A DNA stretch of 64,000 nt, taken from M55B154 sp964486725. GTDB taxonomy: Bacteria; Spirochaetota; UBA4802; UB4802. The DNA lies in NCBI GenBank assembly GCA_964486725.1, contig CAZAOK010000007.1, forward strand, positions 1 to 64,000, read 5' to 3'. Shown here piece by piece: positions 24,349-33,676 of this stretch. The notes beneath the pieces were generated by a model. It saw only the letters and a list, made by a program, of their open reading frames with translations. It was not told the DNA's origin and ran no database searches. The first letter of the stretch is position 1; the number at the start of each line of letters is the position of its first letter. A program made the position numbers and the translations under genes.

Positions 24349-25299
24349 CTAGAATTCAGCGGGTCGCGGGAAGATAATCATACAACCGTGCTCTCCTCCC
24401 TCGCGGGAACGAAAGGAGTTGCCGTTACTGTCAAGTAACAGGAATACCGTGCTGCGGTACATGAAAAGTCCTTCGGCAAATCCGTAGCCTCTGGCAGAGG
24501 TGTACAGGCTGCTGGTGACCCCTGCGAAAGACAGGGTGGCCAGTACATGTGAGGTTCGGGGATCGAGTTTTATTATGGTTCGTTTCTTTCGGTATACCAG
24601 GTACAGGGCTCCCTTTTCATAGTAGAGGTCAGAGATGTCACATTGGGGATCGTTGAGAAGGGTCTGCAGGTCAATATGTGATATTGTCTTCAGTGTGTTT
24701 TGATGTCTTGTGAGTACATATACCAGCGCCCTGTTGCGTTCGTTGGCGATATACCAGGTGTTTTTATCCTGGTCTACGGCGATGCCCTCAAACCCGGCAT
24801 TGGATTCATCTGAGAAGGTGATTCCATGTTTCAGATTATACTTCCCGATGTCGTGGGTGAGGGGGGTAACAATGCCATCGTTATTTACAATGTAGATATT
24901 TCTGTTTCGTTCATCCACCAGGGCCACCCCGTCCCCCGCCAGGGACATGCCTTCGAGGTCGAGTTTGTGTGACATGGACCTGGTAAGGCTTTCAGGAAAA
25001 TGCAGGGGGAGGGCTACCTTCGCGGTATAGGTGCGTCCCCCGGGGTGCAGGCTGTAAATGCGCTGCTGCGTTGGGTCATCGCTCACGAAATACACGGTGT
25101 TGTTCTTTACCAGCATTCCCGACGGTTCAAGTGAGGGGTCGCAATCGGCGCACCCTATGGGGTGAATGGTGCTGGTAAAGGGGGTGGCGCTGTATCGATC
25201 CGGGGTGCTGCCAGCGCGGGGGGGCTGCTCCGGTGTTTTGCAGGACAGGAGGGCAGCCAGCAGTAGCAGGGGAATGATATGGGTGAACACTCGTATCAT
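24349..25299 (-). CDS. SdiA-regulated-like beta-propeller lipoprotein
   Basis: A 316-residue lipoprotein (lipobox AALLSC) followed by a beta-propeller of the SdiA-regulated/esterase-like phytase type. Repeats such as GFEGIAVDQDKNTWYIANERN and the paired LEGMSLAGDG are its hallmarks. Members are often periplasmic, calcium-binding and of uncertain activity. The ATG at 25299 overlaps the stop codon of the upstream M50 protease gene (ATGA), so translation is coupled. Confidence 0.8.
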   Translation of the reverse strand: MIRVFTHIIPLLLLAALLSCKTPEQPPRAGSTPDRYSATPFTSTIHPIGCADCDPSLEPSGMLVKNNTVYFVSDDPTQQRIYSLHPGGRTYTAKVALPLHFPESLTRSMSHKLDLEGMSLAGDGVALVDERNRNIYIVNNDGIVTPLTHDIGKYNLKHGITFSDESNAGFEGIAVDQDKNTWYIANERNRALVYVLTRHQNTLKTISHIDLQTLLNDPQCDISDLYYEKGALYLVYRKKRTIIKLDPRTSHVLATLSFAGVTSSLYTSARGYGFAEGLFMYRSTVFLLLDSNGNSFRSREGGEHGCMIIFPRPAEF

Positions 25300-26228
25300 G
25301 GCAGTGTTACCGGTACTGGTATGAATGTGAGTATGAAAATAATGACGCATGACCAGCCCATGACGCGCTCCCCCTTGGTGAGGGGGGTGGGATCGTCAAC
25401 GGGTGGATGACCGATCATGAGAAACAAAAGTACCAGGATGATCCAGACTATCCAGCCAGGCCATATGAAGGAAAGAACAATCAGGGCGGCGAAGGCTGCC
25501 CAGCCGAAGTACAGCTGGTTGCGTCCTATCAGGGCGTAGAGGATATGGCTGCCGTCCAGTTGTCCCATGGGCATCAGGTTGAGGCTGGTGACCAGGAAGC
25601 CGATCCAGCCGGCCCAGGCGTATGATGAAAGGAAGACGTCCTGCCCCTGCGGTATTGTGCCCAGTATGATCTTTACCAGGAAGGCAAACAGCAGTGAATC
25701 GCCGAATATGGGGACAAATGCTCCCGGTTTCATCTCGGGGAGGGGGCGTATCTCTGACAGGTGGAGGCCGATTATCACGGCGGCGATGCTCAACGCGAAT
25801 CCAACAAGGGGACCCATGGCGCCGATGTACAGGAGTGCCCGCCGGCTTCTGATGGGAGACTTGATCTTGATGACCGCCCCCATGGTTCCGATGATGGAGG
25901 GGAATGGGATAAAATATGGCAGCGTGGCTTTTACGCGGAAACGACGGGCAGCCAGGTAATGGCCCATCTCGTGGGACAATAGTATGGCCATGATGGTGAG
26001 TGAAAAGGGAAGCCCGCTTATTATAATCTCCACAATACTGTCCCCGCCGGATGTGCCGGCAAGGGTTGTGGTGATGAGGGTGATGATGAGAAGAAAGAGG
26101 TTCACTTTCCACCTGGTTGGTTCATGGGTTTCTTCTTCAAACACGGGTGACCGGGGGCGTATGAAGCGGGGGTTCATGTTCAGGGTGCTGAAGTATCGTT
26201 TGAAAAAGGCAGTGAGTTTTCGTCGCAT
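25296..26228 (-). CDS. M50-family membrane metalloprotease
   Basis: A ~310-residue site-2-type protease with about six membrane helices. The zinc site HEMGH is in the second helix, and the third ligand region is NLMPMGQLDGSHI (Asp). There is no PDZ domain, which matches the simpler 'site-2 protease family' branch related to plant EGY proteins. It may cut membrane-anchored regulators. The ATG at 26228 (MRRKLTAFF) is chosen for its nearby purine-rich site; longer starts up to 26294 are possible. The lipoprotein gene overlaps its stop by 4 bases. Confidence 0.88.
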   Translation of the reverse strand: MRRKLTAFFKRYFSTLNMNPRFIRPRSPVFEEETHEPTRWKVNLFLLIITLITTTLAGTSGGDSIVEIIISGLPFSLTIMAILLSHEMGHYLAARRFRVKATLPYFIPFPSIIGTMGAVIKIKSPIRSRRALLYIGAMGPLVGFALSIAAVIIGLHLSEIRPLPEMKPGAFVPIFGDSLLFAFLVKIILGTIPQGQDVFLSSYAWAGWIGFLVTSLNLMPMGQLDGSHILYALIGRNQLYFGWAAFAALIVLSFIWPGWIVWIILVLLFLMIGHPPVDDPTPLTKGERVMGWSCVIIFILTFIPVPVTLP

Positions 26229-26376
26229 CAGTTCCGGTCTCCTTCCATTGATCGTGCTGTTGGTCATTATGCATGGTTTCTGTTTTGAGGGCAATTATTA
26301 TTATATAGTGCTGGTGGGAGGGTAGCAGGGTTAATAAATGGAATTAAGTGAAAGGTGAAAAGTTAGTAGTGACGAG

Positions 26377-26510
26377 TGATCAGTTCACTTCTCACGGCTC
26401 ACTATTCACTAATCATTCATATGATATTATAAACTTTTTTGGATTGTTAATAATGATTTATAGACATAAAATAAATTATGATGGTTTTTCCCAAAATTCC
26501 GGAATGAGCC
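26377..26510. repeat. dispersed ~140-bp repeat, copy 2
   Basis: The second copy of the repeat at 196-336, in the same orientation, with a few substitutions and a shorter CACTAAT run. It fills much of the 26229-26632 gap. The remaining part of that gap, on both sides, shows nothing recognisable. Confidence 0.85.
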
Positions 26511-26632
26511 TGTAAATTTATTTTTTTCAAAAAAATACACACTACACATAAATGTAGCTAAACATAGATGTAGTTGTGACGATACTATTAGTAGAAGTTG
26601 TGCGCAGAATAATGAGTAAAGAGGTGATATGT

Positions 26633-27016
26633 ATGAAGATATACCAGTTTAGTGGAACAACACCGAGAAATATTCCCCAATTTGATCAGCCTGACGGCAA
26701 CAGGCGGTCACGCACCTTTTTAAGGAAGGCAAGCGGGGGAGAGGATATTGTGGAGATATCCAGTGAAGCCCGTCGTCTCTACCAGTTAAAATCAAACGTG
26801 GAATTAGACAGGGCCAGGATCTTGAAAATAGCAAGGGACTACGAACCTGTAATAAGGGAATTGCTGCAACGGGGAAATGAACAGCAGGGAACTCCCGAGA
26901 GGGCTTTGAAGCTTGCTGAATTACGTGACGCTGTTCATAACGGCAGGTATGATTTTAACCGGTCTGATGCCCTTTCTGACGCTGCTGAAGTTCTGCTTTC
27001 CCAGTTTTCAGGTTAG
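26633..27016 (+). CDS. FlgM-like anti-sigma-28 protein
   Basis: A 127-residue protein. Its first half is basic and disordered-looking. The second half fits the FlgM pattern: VEISSEARRLYQL, then LAELRDAVHNGRYDFNRSDALSDAAEVLL, like the sigma-28-binding helices. FlgM holds back the flagellar sigma factor until the hook is complete. The ATG at 26633 has GAGGTGAT just upstream, better than the upstream in-frame starts. No flagellar genes are adjacent, so the assignment rests on the C-terminal pattern. Confidence 0.6.
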   Translation: MKIYQFSGTTPRNIPQFDQPDGNRRSRTFLRKASGGEDIVEISSEARRLYQLKSNVELDRARILKIARDYEPVIRELLQRGNEQQGTPERALKLAELRDAVHNGRYDFNRSDALSDAAEVLLSQFSG

Positions 27017-27410
27017 TTTGTTCATCACAGGGATGTGTAATCGATGGCACATGGATGTGCCTGTTCGTATATCCCCGCCACTTGATGTTTTTTCCCGTTT
27101 AAGAGGTACCCTCTTCCCGGAATTTTTGGAATGATAAATTATCGAGCGAAGCGGGCGGTTTCATGTATTTAAAGCTGTGTGATAGTATATACCACATATT
27201 TTTCTATATTGTATGTAATTAATCTTGAAAATTACAATGGCTGGCATACATTTGTCATTATCCATCCGGATAAAACCGGAGGGGAGATATTTTAGTGTCC
27301 CTGGTATTTTTTATTGACAAAAACAGGGGGCAACAGTAGTTTTGTTTTCCAATTCTTTTTGGATATAATTGTGAAATTATACGCACGTGTAATATAAAGA
27401 GGACGAGACG
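27017..27410. other. gene-free region before rplM, with promoter
   Basis: A 394-base gap. A -10 box TATAAT lies at 27364-27369, with a weak -35 (TTGTTT, 27342-27347) 16 bases upstream. A TTGACA at 27314 has no good -10 at standard spacing. GCACATGGATGTGC near 27045 is a small palindrome. No small gene is supported. The promoter probably drives rplM-rpsI. Confidence 0.5.
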
Positions 27411-27851
27411 ATGATAACGCGACAAAAAACATTCTCATTGAAAGAATCCCAGATCGAGAAGAAATGGTATATCGTTGATGCCAGCGGCAAGATTCTTGGC
27501 AGGCTTGCGACGGAAGTTGCACGGGTTCTCCGTGGAAAGCATAAGCCGACCTTTACCCCTCACCTTGATAATGGTGATAACGTAATTATAATAAACGCGG
27601 ACAAGGTTGTGCTGACCGGTAAAAAGGAATTCCAGAAAGAATATTTCAAGCATACCCAGCATCCGGGTGGGAAGAAATTCATTAATATAGAGAAAATTAA
27701 AAGAGAAAATCCCACCTACATCGTGGAGCACGCGGTATGGGGAATGCTGCCGAAGAATAAGCTGGGGCGAAAAGTAATCAAAAACCTCAAGGTATATGCC
27801 GGTGAGGAACATCCGCATCAGCCGCAGAAACCCGAAGCGCTTGAACTGTAA
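27411..27851 (+). CDS. rplM: 50S ribosomal protein L13
   Basis: A 146-residue L13 of normal length, with WYIVDASGKILGRLAT at the start, LRGKHKPTFTPHLDNGD and the VEHAVWGMLPKNKLG signature. It binds 23S rRNA early in large-subunit assembly. rpsI follows after 27 bp, the usual pairing. GAGGA stands 8 bases before the ATG. Confidence 0.98.
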   Translation: MITRQKTFSLKESQIEKKWYIVDASGKILGRLATEVARVLRGKHKPTFTPHLDNGDNVIIINADKVVLTGKKEFQKEYFKHTQHPGGKKFINIEKIKRENPTYIVEHAVWGMLPKNKLGRKVIKNLKVYAGEEHPHQPQKPEALEL

Positions 27852-27878
27852 ACAGGAGAATTGTAAGAGGTACTTATA

Positions 27879-28271
27879 ATGGCAGATAAAAAATTATACG
27901 CAACCGGAAGACGTAAGGCAGCTGTAGCGAGGGTATGGGTGAAACCGGGGAACGGAACTATCACCATAAACAAACAGCCGATATCTGAATATTTCAGACG
28001 ACAGACCCTTGAACTGGTGGTACGGCAGCCGCTTGAAGAAATTGAGCAGATTAATAATTATGATGTGTTTGCCACTGTTATCGGTGGTGGATGGTCAGGC
28101 CAGGCCGGCGCGGTGAAACTTGGAATCGCACGATGCCTTTCTTCAATGGATGACAAGTATCACAAGATGATGCGTACTGCCGGATTTCTTACCAGGGATT
28201 CGCGAGTTGTTGAGCGTAAGAAATACGGACAGAAAAAAGCCAGGAAGAAATTTCAGTTCTCAAAACGATAA
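27879..28271 (+). CDS. rpsI: 30S ribosomal protein S9
   Basis: A 130-residue S9: ATGRRKAAVARVWVKPG near the N terminus, GGGWSGQAGAVKLGIARCL in the middle, and the basic tail KKARKKFQFSKR that reaches into the ribosomal P site. Co-transcribed with rplM; a terminator follows. Confidence 0.98.
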   Translation: MADKKLYATGRRKAAVARVWVKPGNGTITINKQPISEYFRRQTLELVVRQPLEEIEQINNYDVFATVIGGGWSGQAGAVKLGIARCLSSMDDKYHKMMRTAGFLTRDSRVVERKKYGQKKARKKFQFSKR

Positions 28272-28299
28272 AAGAATATACATGTATCAAGAAAACAGG

Positions 28300-28326
28300 G
28301 GGATGCCGAAAAGGGCATCCCTTTTT
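28300..28326 (+). terminator. rho-independent terminator after rpsI
   Basis: GGGATGCC (28300-28307) pairs with GGCATCCC (28314-28321) and five T follow. It begins 29 bases after the rpsI stop. Confidence 0.93.
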
Positions 28327-28450
28327 GTGTATGGGAAAAGAAATTTAGATTAAGAACAATAGCCATTAATTTATGAATATATTTGCAGGTGAGTATATAT
28401 TGTTGACAGGTATGTTCACTTCATGAAACAAAAGAAGAAAGAGTGCGCTT

Positions 28451-29098
28451 ATGGTAACCATTTCTTCCATACAATACAGGGATGACTTTCTGCAGGTGTT
28501 GTGTGACACCGGTGAAGCTTTTCGTATACCATATGGCGTTTCCGGTATGTTTCAACTGGAGGCGGGAAAAGTAGTTGACCACCTTGAATACCAGCAACTA
28601 AAAGAAGAGTCAGACCGTTTTACCTGCAGGCGGAAGGCATATGATTACCTGGCGGTGCGCAACCGCTCGGCCAGGGAACTTGATATAGCACTTTCCCGCA
28701 AGGGTTTCTCAAGGGACATTATCAGGGAAGTGCTTATAGACCTTGAAGAAAGAGGGTATGTGAATGATTACCAGTATGCCATTCAGTTTATCAGGAATAA
28801 GCGAAGGGCAAAAACGGTGGGAGACAACCTGCTGCGGGCAGAGCTTCAGAAAAGAGGGGTTGATCGTAAACTGATAACTAAGGCAATACGCAAAAGCGAA
28901 AAAGAGCAGCCCAACCTGGATGATATTTATGCTATCGCGCTGAAGAAAGCATTACGGGTTAAGAGGAAAAAGAACCCCTATGGAAAGGTTGTACAATACC
29001 TTGGTCAACGGGGTTTTGAGTTCGATGAGATACAGAAGGTTATGCGCCGTCTGAAAGGTGACGGCTTGTTTGATAATGATTCACAGGATAGCTATTAA
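28451..29098 (+). CDS. recX: RecX-family regulator of RecA
   Basis: A 215-residue RecX. Repeated three-helix units are visible: AYDYLAVRNRSARELDIALSRKGF, LEERGYVNDYQYAIQFIRNKR, then GDNLLRAELQKRGV and VVQYLGQRGFEFDEI. RecX binds RecA filaments and limits strand exchange. An N-terminal extension of ~60 residues with strand character precedes them. alaS follows after 12 bp. In several bacteria recX sits between recA and alaS, so recA could have been lost from this position. recA is not in the window. Confidence 0.88.
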   Translation: MVTISSIQYRDDFLQVLCDTGEAFRIPYGVSGMFQLEAGKVVDHLEYQQLKEESDRFTCRRKAYDYLAVRNRSARELDIALSRKGFSRDIIREVLIDLEERGYVNDYQYAIQFIRNKRRAKTVGDNLLRAELQKRGVDRKLITKAIRKSEKEQPNLDDIYAIALKKALRVKRKKNPYGKVVQYLGQRGFEFDEIQKVMRRLKGDGLFDNDSQDSY

Positions 29099-29110
29099 AG
29101 GGGAACAGAT

Positions 29111-31534
29111 ATGTTGACTGTCAGGGACTTGCGGGATTCGTTTTTAAATTATTTCGGGGAACGCGGGCACAGGGTTGTGCCGTCCAGTTCTCTTATTCCA
29201 AAGGATGACCCCACGCTTCTATTTACTACGGCAGGCATGGTGCAGTTCAAACCCATGTTCGCGGGAACTGTTGACATTGAGTATACACGGGCTACATCTG
29301 TGCAAAAATGCCTGCGTACCAGTGATCTTGAAGAGGTGGGACGGACAAAGCGTCATTGTACTTTCTTTGAGATGCTTGGTAATTTTTCTTTCGGTGATTA
29401 CTTCAAGAAAGAGGCTATTGAGTGGTCATGGGATTACTCGGTAAATGTGATCGGTTTTGCGCCGGATACAATATGGATATCCATTTTCCAGGATGATGAT
29501 GAAGCATTCGATATCTGGAATAAGGATATTGGCGTTCCCGCCGGGCGTATTGTGCGCCTTGGCAGGGAGGACAACTTCTGGGGGCCCGCAGGTGATACCG
29601 GCGCGTGCGGGCCCTGTTCTGAACTCTACCTCGACAGGGGTGAGGCATACGGCTGCGGGTCAGAAGACTGTAAGCCGGGATGTGACTGTGAGCGGTTTAT
29701 GGAATACTGGAACCTGGTGTTCAACCAGTTTTTCCAGGATGAAAAGGGCGAGCTTACACCGCTGCCCAAAACCGGTATTGATACGGGGATGGGGCTGGAA
29801 CGGCTTGCCACCCTTGTGCAGAATGTTGATTCAATATATGACACCGATGAACTGAAGTCACTGGTGGAGTTCGTATGCAGGGAGACGGACACTGTATACG
29901 AAGGTGATGATGCTACTGCCGTTAACGTTATAGTTGAACATGCCAGGGCCCTTACCTTCGCCATATCCGATGGGGGTTATCCTTCAAACGAAGGAAGGGG
30001 ATACGTGCTTCGTAGAATTCTGCGACGGGCTCTTCGGTATGGAAGGCAGATAGGTGTTAATAAACCATTCGTATACAGGCTGGTTGATCCTATCGTGGAT
30101 ATAATGGGAGATTATTACCCTGAAATAAAAAAGGCTGCTTTCAACGTGAAGGAGCTGTTGAAAGGGGAAGAAGAACGTTTCCTGGAAACACTGGATAACG
30201 GTATGCAGAAGCTCGAAGATATTATAAGTGAGCTGGACAAAGGTGGACAAGACACAATATCCGGCAAGGACGCCTTTCTGCTCTATGATACCTTTGGATT
30301 TCCCCTTGAGATGACAGTGGAGATGGCAGAAGAAAAAAATCTTAAGGTTGATACCGGCGGATTTGAAGATGAAATGAAAAAGCAGCGGGAAAGAGGTAAA
30401 CAGAGCTGGAAAAGTGCTGAATCAGAATACGAGAAGATATTCGAGGAGCTTGCGAAGAAAGCAGGTGCCACCTTTTTTGAGGGATATGAGAATGACAGTA
30501 CCTCTTCAGAAATAATTGTAATGCATTCCATGAAAAAAATGACTGATACCCTTGATGAAGGTTCCAGGGGTATTCTTGTTACCGGGGCATCTACCTTTTA
30601 TGCTGAATCCGGTGGACAGGTAGGGGACAGGGGTCGCATATACAGCGACGCGGGCGCTTTGTTTACTGTTGAGGATACCAGGAAATTTAACAATACCATA
30701 TTCCACATTGGGGTGGTAACTAAGGGTGTATTTAAAGCGGGTAACGTGGTAACCCTTGAGATAGACACTGTGAGAAGAAACCTCACCCGGGCAAACCATA
30801 CCGCAACACACCTGTTACAGGCATCCTTAAAAAGTATAATCGGGGATCATGTGCAGCAGTCGGGTTCACTTGTGGAGCCTGAACGGTTTCGTTTTGATTT
30901 CAGTCATTTTAAACAGATGAGTGATGACGAGATACGGTCTGTTGAAGAACTGGTGAACAGGAAAATATGGGAGAACGTGCCTGTCGAGACTGAAGAGCGG
31001 CAGCTTGATGAAGCCATCGCAATGGGAGCGGTTGCGGTATTCGATGAAAAATACGATGACAATGTGCGGGTGGTGAAAATTGACGATTTCAGCATGGAAC
31101 TGTGTGGGGGCACCCACGTGGACAATACCGGGAAGATCGGTGTTTTCAAGATATTGCGTGAAGGCTCTCCCGGTGCTGGTATGCGGCGTATTGAGGGTGT
31201 AACCCTTCGCGGAATATACGAACGGTTTGTGGCCCAGCAGCAGATACTGGAGCAGCTGACAGAAAAACTGAACGTGGCAGAACAGGGGGTTCCGGGTAAA
31301 GTTCAGGATCTTCTTGAACAGAACCGGGCACTTGAAAAAGAGATGTCGAAGAAGAAGAAGTCAGGGCTGAAGGAATATGCTGACAGGTTGATACAGGANN
31401 NNNNNNNNNNNNNNNNNNNNNNNNNNNNNNNNNNNNNNNNNNNNNNNNNNNNNNNNNNNNNNNNNNNNNNNNNNNNNNNNNNNNNNNNNNNNNNNNNNAA
31501 ATCCATAGAGAGTATCAAAAACAGGCTGAAATAG
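29111..31534 (+). CDS. alaS: alanyl-tRNA synthetase (interrupted by assembly gap)
   Basis: AlaRS attaches alanine to tRNA-Ala. The N-terminal catalytic domain is intact: LRDSFLNYFGERGH at the start, motif 2 around RHCTFFEMLGNFSFGDYF, and motif 3 (DTGMGLERLA). The editing domain follows with HTATH (NHTATHLLQ) and CGGTHV, its zinc ligands. The C-terminal part is broken by 100 N at 31399-31498. The apparent 807 residues are ~70 short of the usual ~875, so the true gap is probably larger than 100 bases. The frame across the gap to the TAG at 31532 is therefore unproven. Confidence 0.95.
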   Translation: MLTVRDLRDSFLNYFGERGHRVVPSSSLIPKDDPTLLFTTAGMVQFKPMFAGTVDIEYTRATSVQKCLRTSDLEEVGRTKRHCTFFEMLGNFSFGDYFKKEAIEWSWDYSVNVIGFAPDTIWISIFQDDDEAFDIWNKDIGVPAGRIVRLGREDNFWGPAGDTGACGPCSELYLDRGEAYGCGSEDCKPGCDCERFMEYWNLVFNQFFQDEKGELTPLPKTGIDTGMGLERLATLVQNVDSIYDTDELKSLVEFVCRETDTVYEGDDATAVNVIVEHARALTFAISDGGYPSNEGRGYVLRRILRRALRYGRQIGVNKPFVYRLVDPIVDIMGDYYPEIKKAAFNVKELLKGEEERFLETLDNGMQKLEDIISELDKGGQDTISGKDAFLLYDTFGFPLEMTVEMAEEKNLKVDTGGFEDEMKKQRERGKQSWKSAESEYEKIFEELAKKAGATFFEGYENDSTSSEIIVMHSMKKMTDTLDEGSRGILVTGASTFYAESGGQVGDRGRIYSDAGALFTVEDTRKFNNTIFHIGVVTKGVFKAGNVVTLEIDTVRRNLTRANHTATHLLQASLKSIIGDHVQQSGSLVEPERFRFDFSHFKQMSDDEIRSVEELVNRKIWENVPVETEERQLDEAIAMGAVAVFDEKYDDNVRVVKIDDFSMELCGGTHVDNTGKIGVFKILREGSPGAGMRRIEGVTLRGIYERFVAQQQILEQLTEKLNVAEQGVPGKVQDLLEQNRALEKEMSKKKKSGLKEYADRLIQXXXXXXXXXXXXXXXXXXXXXXXXXXXXXXXXXXKSIESIKNRLK
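31399..31498. other. assembly gap (100 N)
   Basis: Exactly 100 unknown bases, the conventional placeholder for a gap of unknown size. It falls in the C-terminal domain of alaS. Confidence 0.99.
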
Positions 31535-31672
31535 AAATTATTTGTTATACATGAACATATGAGATATATATTAATATAGTAATATTTGTATATATCATAA
31601 TTGTGTATTGACATTCCATGACGTGATGTTTGATACGCTATGTGATTATAGCATATAAACCAGGGGGATACT

Positions 31673-33595
31673 ATGTCTTTTGAATATGTAAAGACAATGT
31701 CGCAATATTTTTATGATACATGTGAGCAGTTTCCGGACAGCCTGGCACAAAAATTTAATGTTGCCCTGTTTCAGGGTGATAATAACGGGTCTTTCACATA
31801 TGCCCAACTTCAGGATCGTGTAGAATCCATAGCGTGCGCGCTTATTGATCTTGGTCTAAAAAAAGGAGAACGGGCCGGGCTTATGGCACCCACCAGCCAT
31901 ATCTGGACACAGGTGGACATCGCCCTTGCCAGTTGCGGTGTTGCCAGCGTGACAATTTACCCCACCCTCTCTAACAACGAGGTCATTTATATTATGAATG
32001 ACTCGGCAAGCAGGTTTCTCTTTCTTGGAAGTGCTTCGTTATTAAAGCAGGTTAAACCGGTTATGGATCAGATACCGGGGGTGGAAAAACTAATAATCAT
32101 GGATCCAGCCTTTAGATCAGAGAGTGAATCCATACTGGGGTTATATGACCTCATAGAGAAAGGGACTGAACTAAAAAAAGATGCCGCGATGTTGAAATCA
32201 TATGAAGAACTAAGGAAATCTCTTACCATAGATGACTGGTTTACCATTCTGTATACATCCGGTACAACGGGAATTGGTAAGGGTGTTGTTATCACCAACT
32301 GGTCAGCAGCATCACGCCTTGAAGGAACCCGGGATTACTTTCATCAATATGAAATGGATATAACCGAACAGGACGTGACCCTGTGCTACCTGCCGCTGTC
32401 CCACGTATTTGACAGGGGATCATGCCAGTGGCTCGGTTTACGTGAGGGGGCGTGCATTTGTTACGCGGACAAGCCAGCCACCCTTGTGGATGACATGCAG
32501 AAGTATAACCCTACCTGGATTAATTGTGTTCCACGGTTATATGAAAAAATATATGTTACCATAAAAGACCAGATGGCAGCAAGTGCGGTGAAGCAAAAAC
32601 TTTTCAACTGGGCAATGAAGGTGGGATATGAGGCACTTGAATACAGGAAGGACGAAAATGACTGTTATGACATGCGTTCAAACCTGAAATTTACTTCCAT
32701 GATGCCGCTTGGACTCAGGGTTAAGTTTAAAGTTGCCGATACAATTATCTTCAAAAAAGTACGCGGGCTGTTTGGCAAAAATTTCAGGCATTCCTTCTCG
32801 GCAAGTGCCAGTATTTCACCGGATCTTTTAAAATTCTATTACGCTGTTGGGATTGCAGTCGTGGAAGGATATGGTTCTACTGAAAGTTTCAACGCGGCAT
32901 TGCTAAATCCCCTCACGGCCTGCAAACCTGGTTACATGGGTAAAAATGCCAATGGAAGTATCAGCAGGGTGGCCGAGGATGGAGAGTTGGAACTATCGGG
33001 CGCGGGAATCTTCAAAGAGTATCTGAACAAGCCAGAGGATACCGCGGCATCATTTACGCCGGATGGGTGGTTTATGACGGGTGACGTGGTTGAGCAGTCA
33101 CCTGACGGGTATTATAAGTTTGTTGAGCGCAAGAAGGCTATTATCTGTACAGCGGTTGGCAAGAACATAGCCCCCGTGAAGCTGGAAAATCTTTTTTCTA
33201 CCAGCAGCGTAGTGGAGCAGATTTTTTTCATCGGTGATGAACGGAATTTCATTTCAGCCCTGGTTGTGCCAAGTTTCGCCTATTTCATGGACCTGTATGA
33301 CAGAGAGAATATTACTTATGACAGGGATGCCGTAGTCTATGGTGATATCGGTGGTATGCAGATTTGCGTGGAAGTTGGTGAAGATTTCGTGAACCAGGAA
33401 ATAATGAAAGAGTTAATAGACAGGGAGATCCAGGAAGTTAACAAGAAACTGGAGCGCTTTGAGCAGGTAAGAAAATATACCATACTTCGACGCAGGTTTA
33501 CCGAGGATAACGAGATGATGACCCCCACCCAGAAACCAAAGAAGAGGGTGATTATCGATGTGTATAAAGATGAAATAGAAAACATGTACAGGTAA
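31673..33595 (+). CDS. long-chain acyl-CoA synthetase (AMP-forming)
   Basis: A 640-residue ANL-superfamily ligase of the FadD15/ACSL type. The P-loop ILYTSGTTGIGKGVV is at ~195, the adenine motif is GYGSTES, and GWFMTGDVVEQ and the hinge ERKKAIICTAVGKNIAP are in place. The Lys in the late VKLENLF region and a C-terminal QKPKKRVI follow. It activates fatty acids to acyl-CoA with ATP. Long inserts around 280-340 match the ACSL branch. It stands alone behind alaS and ends in a strong bidirectional terminator. Confidence 0.93.
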   Translation: MSFEYVKTMSQYFYDTCEQFPDSLAQKFNVALFQGDNNGSFTYAQLQDRVESIACALIDLGLKKGERAGLMAPTSHIWTQVDIALASCGVASVTIYPTLSNNEVIYIMNDSASRFLFLGSASLLKQVKPVMDQIPGVEKLIIMDPAFRSESESILGLYDLIEKGTELKKDAAMLKSYEELRKSLTIDDWFTILYTSGTTGIGKGVVITNWSAASRLEGTRDYFHQYEMDITEQDVTLCYLPLSHVFDRGSCQWLGLREGACICYADKPATLVDDMQKYNPTWINCVPRLYEKIYVTIKDQMAASAVKQKLFNWAMKVGYEALEYRKDENDCYDMRSNLKFTSMMPLGLRVKFKVADTIIFKKVRGLFGKNFRHSFSASASISPDLLKFYYAVGIAVVEGYGSTESFNAALLNPLTACKPGYMGKNANGSISRVAEDGELELSGAGIFKEYLNKPEDTAASFTPDGWFMTGDVVEQSPDGYYKFVERKKAIICTAVGKNIAPVKLENLFSTSSVVEQIFFIGDERNFISALVVPSFAYFMDLYDRENITYDRDAVVYGDIGGMQICVEVGEDFVNQEIMKELIDREIQEVNKKLERFEQVRKYTILRRRFTEDNEMMTPTQKPKKRVIIDVYKDEIENMYR

Positions 33596-33621
33596 ATATT
33601 CATCTAATCGTGAGTACAGAT

Positions 33622-33652
33622 AAAAAAAGCGGCCAGACAGGCCGCTTTTTTT
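33622..33652. terminator. bidirectional terminator
   Basis: AAAAAAAGCGGCC (33622-33634) and GGCCGCTTTTTTT (33640-33652) form a perfect stem around AGACA. It lies between the convergent acyl-CoA synthetase and nfnB genes and has A- and T-tracts for both directions. Confidence 0.95.
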
Positions 33653-33676
33653 TTGAATATATATTGAATGGTACCT

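Noticed and set aside
25396..26112. 238-residue His/Pro/Arg-rich ORF inside the M50 protease gene
   Set aside because: It is the shifted frame of a membrane-protein gene whose HEMGH and LDG motifs are clear; its extreme composition is typical of such frames.
31608..31636. TTGACA before the acyl-CoA synthetase as promoter
   Set aside because: No acceptable -10 lies at 16-18 bases (TGATAC at best), so it was not listed as a promoter.
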